Assembly (NCBI RefSeq): GCF_002043095.1
Contig: NZ_MVOC01000008.1
Coordinates: 58,729 to 122,728 of the forward strand
Source: Mycobacterium sp. AT1
GTDB lineage: Bacteria; Actinomycetota; Actinomycetes; Mycobacteriales; Mycobacteriaceae
Direction of reading: 5' to 3'
DNA length: 64,000 nt
The position numbers and the translations under genes were made by a program. Under the pieces are notes generated by a model. That model was not told the DNA's origin. It searched no databases and saw only the letters and a program-made list of their open reading frames with translations. Shown here one piece after another: positions 59,384 through 64,000 of the stretch. Position 1 is the first letter of the stretch. Each line of letters starts with the position of its first letter.

Positions 59384-59656
59384 TCAGCGTTCCTGCAATG
59401 TCGCGCTCGGCAGGCCGTCGATGACCTCATTCGCGGGAATGGCTGGCAGATGGCGCGGCAGCCTCTTGAGGCGCACCGCATCGACGGCAATCAGCACGTG
59501 CTCCAAGCGAGCAGTGTAGGTATTGCACCGCTCGCAGTCCTGGAGGTGCACTCGCACCCGTTCGCCGAGCAGGTCGTCGAGGTCGCCTCGAACATAGGTC
59601 TCTGCCAACTCGCAGGTGTCACCACACCGCACTACAAGCCCTCTCTTCCGCCACAT
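59384..59656 (-). CDS. Anti-sigma-factor-like zinc-finger (zf-HC2) protein
   Basis: The 90-residue protein carries CELAETYVRGDLDDLLGERVRVHLQDCERCNTYTARL, the HxxxCxxC zinc site of ZAS/zf-HC2 anti-sigma domains, with an acidic helix before it. No membrane helix is present, so it would be soluble. No sigma-factor gene is adjacent, which is unusual for this family. ATG 59656 is the likely start; an ATG at 59671 is also in frame. The 142 bp to the next gene show nothing clear. Confidence 0.7.
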   Translation of the reverse strand: MWRKRGLVVRCGDTCELAETYVRGDLDDLLGERVRVHLQDCERCNTYTARLEHVLIAVDAVRLKRLPRHLPAIPANEVIDGLPSATLQER

Positions 59657-59798
59657 ACACGCCCTACACATCCCGCTGAACCAGAATCACCGTAGCGTCG
59701 CTTCCGTTGGCCGACAGGAATCGTCGAACGCATCACTCGAGACGTCCCACATCTCCATCTCAGCGGCTCCTACGAGTCAGGTCGTCTCCCGTCCTTCG

Positions 59799-60335
59799 TC
59801 AGAGCGACACGACCGGCCAGTCGTTCTCGACCCGCGCCAGCACGTTGAAGTAATTGGTAAGAATGTTCAGGGCCAGATTTGCGACGAGTTCGCCAACTTC
59901 CTCTTCGGTCACACCGGCAGCGAGCGCAGTCTTGACGTCGGCGTCGTCAACGTCGCCGGCGTTCTCGGCGATCAAATTCGACAGGGTCAGCAGGGCCGCA
60001 ACGTGGGGATCGGCAGACTCGCTGCGTCGGGCTCCGTCGAGTTCCGCTGCATCGACCTTCGCAATCTTGTCTCCGATGTACGTGTGAGCTGACAGGCAGT
60101 ACTCACAGCCGTTCAGCTGTGCAGTGGCCACCGCCAATCGCTCACGTGTCGCAGGCGGCAGTGTGCCTTGGCCGACTGCCTGCGACAGCGCCAGATAGCC
60201 CTGCAGCAGGGTCGGGCTGTTGGCCATCGCCGTCGTCATGTTGGGCGTTTGCCCGAGCGACTTCTTGACTTGCGCCAACAATTCTGCGGACTTCCCGCTG
60301 GCGGCACTGGGCTCGATAGGGGCGAAGAATGTCAT
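59799..60335 (-). CDS. AhpD-like carboxymuconolactone decarboxylase-family protein
   Basis: The 178-residue helical protein has the CxxC-x3-H motif (Cys77, Cys80, His84 in NGCEYCLSAHTYIGDK) of AhpD-type peroxidase/disulfide reductases. The second half has EEEVGELVANLALNILTNYFNVLA. Such proteins reduce peroxides or regenerate thiols, with no metal. ATG 60335 is preferred; the open frame reaches 60407. It stands alone. Confidence 0.87.
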   Translation of the reverse strand: MTFFAPIEPSAASGKSAELLAQVKKSLGQTPNMTTAMANSPTLLQGYLALSQAVGQGTLPPATRERLAVATAQLNGCEYCLSAHTYIGDKIAKVDAAELDGARRSESADPHVAALLTLSNLIAENAGDVDDADVKTALAAGVTEEEVGELVANLALNILTNYFNVLARVENDWPVVSL

Positions 60336-60668
60336 GACTTTCCAATCGGTTGGGTTCCGCCAGACGGTCGGAACGAGATACTGGACATACCAAAGGCTCA
60401 GTGGCATAGCCGCATAACGTGCTCACCGGCTGACGATCGAAGTTGAACCCATCTGGCCTTGAACATTTCGCGCATGAACGGCTTTGGCTGTGGCGTCCCA
60501 TCGTGGTGGTCGCTGACCGGAACCCCGCGACCATTACGCCGCCGCCACGCCGGACTTCGATCGAGGAATGTGACCGGCGAGGTGCAAACAGTCCGATTCT
60601 CACGCCGGGACTTCCGACCGGTGACCGGTAACGGTGCTTGTGCCGTTCTGCATCACAGGCAGGTCTTA
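60336..60668. other. Intergenic region without a supported gene
   Basis: 333 bp between the AhpD-like start and the end of the hydrolase gene. Open frames here are short and lack an RBS or recognisable motifs. I see no repeat or terminator worth naming. Confidence 0.5.
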
Positions 60669-61553
60669 CTACGGAGTCCCGTGCCGACTTCCTGCACTTG
60701 AATCGCCAAACGTCTTGGCCAGCAGTGAGTTCGCATGCGCTGCGATGCTGTCTGCTTCTTCTTCTAGAGCAAAATGGCCGGTGTCCAGTAAGACCACTTC
60801 GGCGGACGGAACGTCAGCCGTAAAGGCTTGGGCGCCGGCCGGAATGAAGAACGGGTCGTTCTGCCCCCAGATCGCCAGGAGCTGCGGTTGGCGGTTGCGC
60901 AACCAGGCTTGCCATTCGGGATACAGCGGCGGGTTGTTTTGGTAGTCCCATAGGAGTTGCTTCATGTATTCAGCGCGACCGGGAAGGTCGATGACTAGCT
61001 GGTCAGCCAGGGCTTGCCCTGGATCGATGTGCTCGATGTCGCGAGCGCCGGCCTGCCACTGATGCTGAGTGCCCGCCAAGGTGACAAACCAGTCGACCGC
61101 TGGTTGCCCAGCCTCCTTGTCCGCCCACCAGTCCGCCAGCGCAGCCACCCCAGGGCCGAAGCCATCGGTGTAGGCGTTGCCGTTCTGGGTGATGATGGCG
61201 CGCACTCTGTCTCCGTGTGCCAGCGCTACGCGAAAGCCGACGGGGGCGCCGAAATCGAACATGTAGACCGCGTAGTCACCGATGCCCAACGTGTCGATCG
61301 TCTTGCCGGTGACTTCGGCCAATCGGTCGAAAGTCGGCGAGCCGGGTAGCGGATCCGAGAGCCCAAACCCGGGGTAGTCGATCGCGACGACATGCCAGTC
61401 AGGAGCCAGGCGGTCGATCAACCGTGTGTAAGCCCTAGTGCTCGAGGGATATCCAGGCAACATCACGAGAGTTTCGCGGGTCGGGTCACCAGCTTCGCGG
61501 ACGAAGACGGCAAGGTCGTCGACGGTGATCCTGCGGTGGCGGATCGAACTCAT
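60669..61553 (-). CDS. Alpha/beta hydrolase, epoxide-hydrolase/haloalkane-dehalogenase-like
   Basis: The 294-residue hydrolase has MLPGYPSSTRAY for the oxyanion hole, DYPGFGLSD, the nucleophile elbow MFDFGAPVGFRVA with Asp100, ITQNGNAYTDGFG, and a C-terminal TGHFALEEE catalytic His. An Asp nucleophile points to epoxide hydrolases or dehalogenases rather than esterases. ATG 61553 has AGAGG upstream and is preferred to an in-frame ATG at 61571. The next gene upstream encodes a DUF417 protein on the same strand. Confidence 0.85.
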   Translation of the reverse strand: MSSIRHRRITVDDLAVFVREAGDPTRETLVMLPGYPSSTRAYTRLIDRLAPDWHVVAIDYPGFGLSDPLPGSPTFDRLAEVTGKTIDTLGIGDYAVYMFDFGAPVGFRVALAHGDRVRAIITQNGNAYTDGFGPGVAALADWWADKEAGQPAVDWFVTLAGTQHQWQAGARDIEHIDPGQALADQLVIDLPGRAEYMKQLLWDYQNNPPLYPEWQAWLRNRQPQLLAIWGQNDPFFIPAGAQAFTADVPSAEVVLLDTGHFALEEEADSIAAHANSLLAKTFGDSSAGSRHGTP

Positions 61554-61691
61554 GGGTTGAGTACCTCTCATTTGGTGTTGATTCGACTGCGATGCACTCG
61601 CGTCCGGCTGTCATCTGGGATGGGTTCGTGACCTCGGAGTCGCGTGACGTGCTACCGCCTGTCTGACCGAGGCCGCCGGGGTGTTCAACCG

Positions 61692-62228
61692 TTAGGCAGC
61701 CGTCACCGCGGTCCCTGTCGCTCTTTCCTTCCGCGTCGCGTCGAACGCGTCGGCGAGCAACCACAATGACAATCCGAGTAGGGCGATGTCCTTCATCAGG
61801 AATTCTCCGGTGGCCGAGAGCACTGGAAACCCGCCCGCACTCTCCTCCCCGATGCCGGGGGTAGTGACCATGAAACCCAGGGTGCCGAGAAAGAACAACG
61901 AGGCGAGTAAACCGCCGACGACGGCTGCTCGAGGCATCCACGGCTTGACGGCCAGGAGGATGGCGGTAATCAACTCGGCCACCCCCAGCACGATGCTGAA
62001 CGCGTCGATCGACATCACATCGTAGATCCAACTCATGAACGGGCTGTTCTCCACGAGTGGTGAGATGCCAACCGCCTCGTAGTGAGTGACCTTCATGGCG
62101 GCAAACCAGGCGATCACCAGGACCAAACTGTACCGGGCGACCAGTGCGGCCACAGCGGTCGTTCGCGGCCCGAGGTTTGCAAGTGTGATCGCCCCATGCG
62201 CATCGTGGCTTGGCGTGTAATCTGACAT
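61692..62228 (-). CDS. DUF417 (YkgB/RclC-like) membrane protein
   Basis: The 178-residue membrane protein has four predicted helices. The first ends FAAMKVTHYEAVGISPLVENSPFMSW, which is the signature of the DUF417 family (E. coli RclC, linked to reactive chlorine resistance). ATG 62228 starts the gene; the upstream open frame has no homology. It is followed by the hydrolase after 138 bp and may share a transcript with it, in keeping with a stress or detoxification role. Confidence 0.83.
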   Translation of the reverse strand: MSDYTPSHDAHGAITLANLGPRTTAVAALVARYSLVLVIAWFAAMKVTHYEAVGISPLVENSPFMSWIYDVMSIDAFSIVLGVAELITAILLAVKPWMPRAAVVGGLLASLFFLGTLGFMVTTPGIGEESAGGFPVLSATGEFLMKDIALLGLSLWLLADAFDATRKERATGTAVTAA

Positions 62229-62414
62229 GTTTTCCGCTCTCCGAGTAATCAATTGGACTGTCTGCGTGTCCGCGGCCAGGTGGCCCCGGGGTAATGACTG
62301 ACCCCCAAACCGCCGGGTGGTGTCGGTGGTCAGTCGATGCACGCATCTGTGGTGTCTGATCAGGAGACGACTATCGCCGCGCCGGGATTAATTGTCATCA
62401 TCCGTTCACAGCTT

Positions 62415-62607
62415 TCACCCGGGTGATGTTGACCACCGCCGCACCTCGTGCTGTATTCCGGTGGCCACCTTCCAGCCAGATCGCCGTTCGATGCTGGCCC
62501 AAGCCGGAAACACCGAGAGGTGTTGTCTTGGAACTCAACGCTGCAAACGGATCCCGGTGCACCACTCACCCGGGTGAACGGTGCGCCGGGGTGATGACAA
62601 CTCACCC
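62415..62607 (+). promoter_or_regulatory. Repeated TCACCCGGGTGA dyads upstream of the transaldolase operon
   Basis: TCACCCGGGTGA occurs twice as a perfect 12-bp palindrome (62415-62426 and 62566-62577). A third element with the half-sites turned outward, GGGTGA-N7-TCACCC, lies at 62589-62607. The 402-bp region 62229-62630 holds no supported gene. These dyads look like binding sites of a dimeric regulator of the downstream genes. Confidence 0.55.
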
Positions 62608-62686
62608 GCGCAGACCGGAAAGTGCATCCATGAAGACAGCGGCGGCTCGAGCCAAACGACGACCGCCAGATTGGAGACCCAGCACG

Positions 62687-62836
62687 ATGGCTGACGACGC
62701 TCGACCTGGTCCCCGCCCGCGCGGTCAGGCCTACCAGCAGGCGCTTGCCGACTACGCTCCGGTGATCCTCGCAGGCGTCTCGTCGCTCGCCTGCATCCGA
62801 CTGGCCAGGAATCGGCGACGGGCTCGGCGCGCATGA
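62687..62836 (+). CDS. Small membrane protein coupled to transaldolase
   Basis: The frame encodes 49 residues from ATG 62687 (GGAG ten bases upstream) or 68 from ATG 62631. It has one hydrophobic helix ([18 protein letters not shown]) followed by a basic tail RNRRRARRA. Its TGA overlaps the transaldolase ATG (ATGA), which argues that it is translated. Family unknown. Confidence 0.55.
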   Translation: MADDARPGPRPRGQAYQQALADYAPVILAGVSSLACIRLARNRRRARRA

Positions 62837-63939
62837 CCCAGAATCCTCACTTGGCCGCTCTGTCGGATGCCGGGGTTTCGGTCTGGCTCGACGACATCTC
62901 GCGCGATCGTCTGCAGTCGGGCAACCTGCAGACACTGATCGACACTCGAAGCGTCGTCGGAGTCACCTCCAATCCCACGATCTTCCACGATGCGCTGTCG
63001 CACGGACAGGCCTACGACGCCGATGTCGCCGCATTGAGAGGGCGCGGCCTCAATGCCGACACCGCCATTCGAACCCTCGTCACCGACGACATTCGCGTCG
63101 CCTGCGATGTGCTGCGACCTCAGTGGGAGGCTTCAGACGGCATCGACGGGCGGGTGTCCGTCGAGGTCGACCCCCGCCTCGCGCACGACACCGACCGCTC
63201 CGTCGCCGAGGCCGTCGAACTCTGGAAGATCGTCGACCGCCAAAATGTCTTCATCAAGATTCCGGCCACGCCAGCAGGCATACCGGCAATCACTGCAGCA
63301 CTGGCCGAGGGGATTTCGGTCAACGTGACCCTCATCTTTTCCGTGCGACGCCACCGTCAGGTGATGGACGCGTACCTGGCAGGGCTGGAGGCAGCCAGGC
63401 GCGCGGGCCGGGACCTGTCGCACATACATTCCGTGGCGTCGTTCTTCGTCTCCCGCGTCGACACCGAAGTCGACGGTCAACTCGAGGCCATCGGCGGCGC
63501 AGCGCTTGCCTTGCGAGGGCGGGCAGGAATCGCCAACGCCCAGTTGGCCTACGCCGCCTACCAAGAGGTGTTCGACGACACCCGCTTCGCCGCGCTCCAC
63601 GGCGAGGGCGCACGCGTGCAACGCCCGCTGTGGGCATCCACCGGGGTGAAGAACCCCGACTACCCCGATACGAAATACGTCTCCGGACTCGTCGCACCCA
63701 ACACCGTCAACACGATGCCCGAGAAGACATTGCACGCCTTCGCCGAGCACGGAGCGCTCACCGGCGACACCGTCACGGATACGGAAGTCGAGGCGCAGAA
63801 GGTATTCGACGATCTCGCCGCCGCGGGTGTCGACCTGGATCAGGTGTTCACCTCGCTCGAAGACCAAGGGGTGGCGAAGTTCGAAGCCTCCTGGCGGCAG
63901 CTGCTCGACGCCTACCCCGGCGGTGGGTCAGTTCGGTGA
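62833..63939 (+). CDS. tal: Transaldolase
   Basis: The 368-residue product has the actinobacterial/plant-type transaldolase length and motifs: [30 protein letters not shown] and the Schiff-base Lys142 in NVFIKIPAT. It also has [15 protein letters not shown] and [18 protein letters not shown]. It transfers dihydroxyacetone units in the non-oxidative pentose phosphate pathway. The stop overlaps the GTG of the next gene, so a sugar-phosphate operon continues beyond the window. Confidence 0.95.
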   Translation: MTQNPHLAALSDAGVSVWLDDISRDRLQSGNLQTLIDTRSVVGVTSNPTIFHDALSHGQAYDADVAALRGRGLNADTAIRTLVTDDIRVACDVLRPQWEASDGIDGRVSVEVDPRLAHDTDRSVAEAVELWKIVDRQNVFIKIPATPAGIPAITAALAEGISVNVTLIFSVRRHRQVMDAYLAGLEAARRAGRDLSHIHSVASFFVSRVDTEVDGQLEAIGGAALALRGRAGIANAQLAYAAYQEVFDDTRFAALHGEGARVQRPLWASTGVKNPDYPDTKYVSGLVAPNTVNTMPEKTLHAFAEHGALTGDTVTDTEVEAQKVFDDLAAAGVDLDQVFTSLEDQGVAKFEASWRQLLDAYPGGGSVR

Positions 63940-64000
63940 GCACAGACGCGCTTGCCCCACCCGACCTCGACGTCCGTCGCCCGTTCCCGGCGCGAATGGG
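63936..64000 (+). CDS. Start of a gene coupled to transaldolase (3' end outside window)
   Basis: GTG 63936 overlaps the transaldolase stop by four bases and the frame stays open to the right edge, giving 21 residues ([20 protein letters not shown]...). In actinobacteria transaldolase is often followed by glucose-6-phosphate isomerase or dehydrogenase genes, but too little is visible to assign it. Confidence 0.5.
   Translation, partial: MSTDALAPPDLDVRRPFPARM

Noticed and set aside
1..64000. tRNA, rRNA, CRISPR array, insertion sequences, prophage or toxin-antitoxin genes
   Set aside because: I looked for cloverleaf-like ends, direct repeats with spacers, transposase or integrase motifs and short paired genes and found none.

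Overview
The window looks like a chromosomal segment of a mycobacterium (Mycolicibacterium-type actinobacterium). The evidence is high-GC coding, GTG/TTG starts, leaderless promoters with TANNNT -10 boxes, F420-dependent LLM-type oxidoreductases, a mycothiol-dependent isomerase-like protein, an MPT64-family secreted protein, an exported CAP protein and an abundance of FadA/FadD/FadE-type genes. I see no tRNA, rRNA, CRISPR array, insertion sequence or phage gene.

Positions 1-56.7 kb are a dense lipid/steroid/isoprenoid-type catabolic region. From the left: the C-terminus of a TetR regulator; a thiolase and acyl-CoA dehydrogenase (+); a long leftward operon from about 12.0 kb down to 2.66 kb (SCP2 protein, acyl-CoA ligase, P450, 3-alpha-HSD-like SDR, aldehyde dehydrogenase, SDR, three oxidase-type membrane proteins, CitE-like lyase, CAP protein); a second leftward operon 18.4-12.2 kb (APH kinase, CrtC/AttH-like protein, MaoC hydratase, NTF2-crotonase fusion, acyl-CoA dehydrogenase, CrtI-like flavoprotein); an F420 oxidoreductase facing two FadD ligases; an FMO-TetR-hydrolase-kinase run (23.2-27.4 kb); an F420 oxidoreductase/SnoaL/SDR operon divergent from another kinase and its TetR (27.4-31.5 kb); a molybdopterin enzyme with ferredoxin and ferredoxin reductase (31.6-35.5 kb); SnoaL plus kinase; a diguanylate cyclase; a TetR; a membrane protein; a GMC oxidoreductase and acyl-CoA dehydrogenase; a leftward operon 52.3-43.4 kb (SDR, three crotonases, Rieske dioxygenase, small protein, thiolase, HMG-CoA-synthase-like/DUF35 fusion, thiolase-like protein); and a rightward MBL-MDMPI-racemase-kinase operon.

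Two regulatory layers are visible. Nine copies of an 18-bp quasi-palindrome (7-4-7, roughly WTYNAAT-N4-RTTARAT) lie in front of most of these operons, often with the right half forming the -10 box, so the region probably behaves as one regulon. Separately, a TetR gene at 30.8-31.5 kb and the divergent SDR/kinase promoter share the site ACTTGC-N6-GCAAGT. The enzymes can be assembled into a scheme: activation by FadD ligases; oxidation by P450, FMO, GMC, Rieske and Mo enzymes; beta-oxidation by acyl-CoA dehydrogenases, crotonases/MaoC, SDRs and thiolases; alpha-methyl epimerisation by the racemase; and phosphorylation of hydroxylated acyl chains by five APH-type kinases. The substrate cannot be read from the sequence.

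Positions 56.7-64 kb are ordinary, unrelated genes: a 6-phosphogluconate-dehydrogenase-like reductase, an MPT64-like secreted protein, a frameshifted small gene, an orphan zinc-finger anti-sigma-like protein, an AhpD-like protein, an alpha/beta hydrolase, a DUF417 membrane protein, and a small membrane protein coupled to transaldolase at the right edge.
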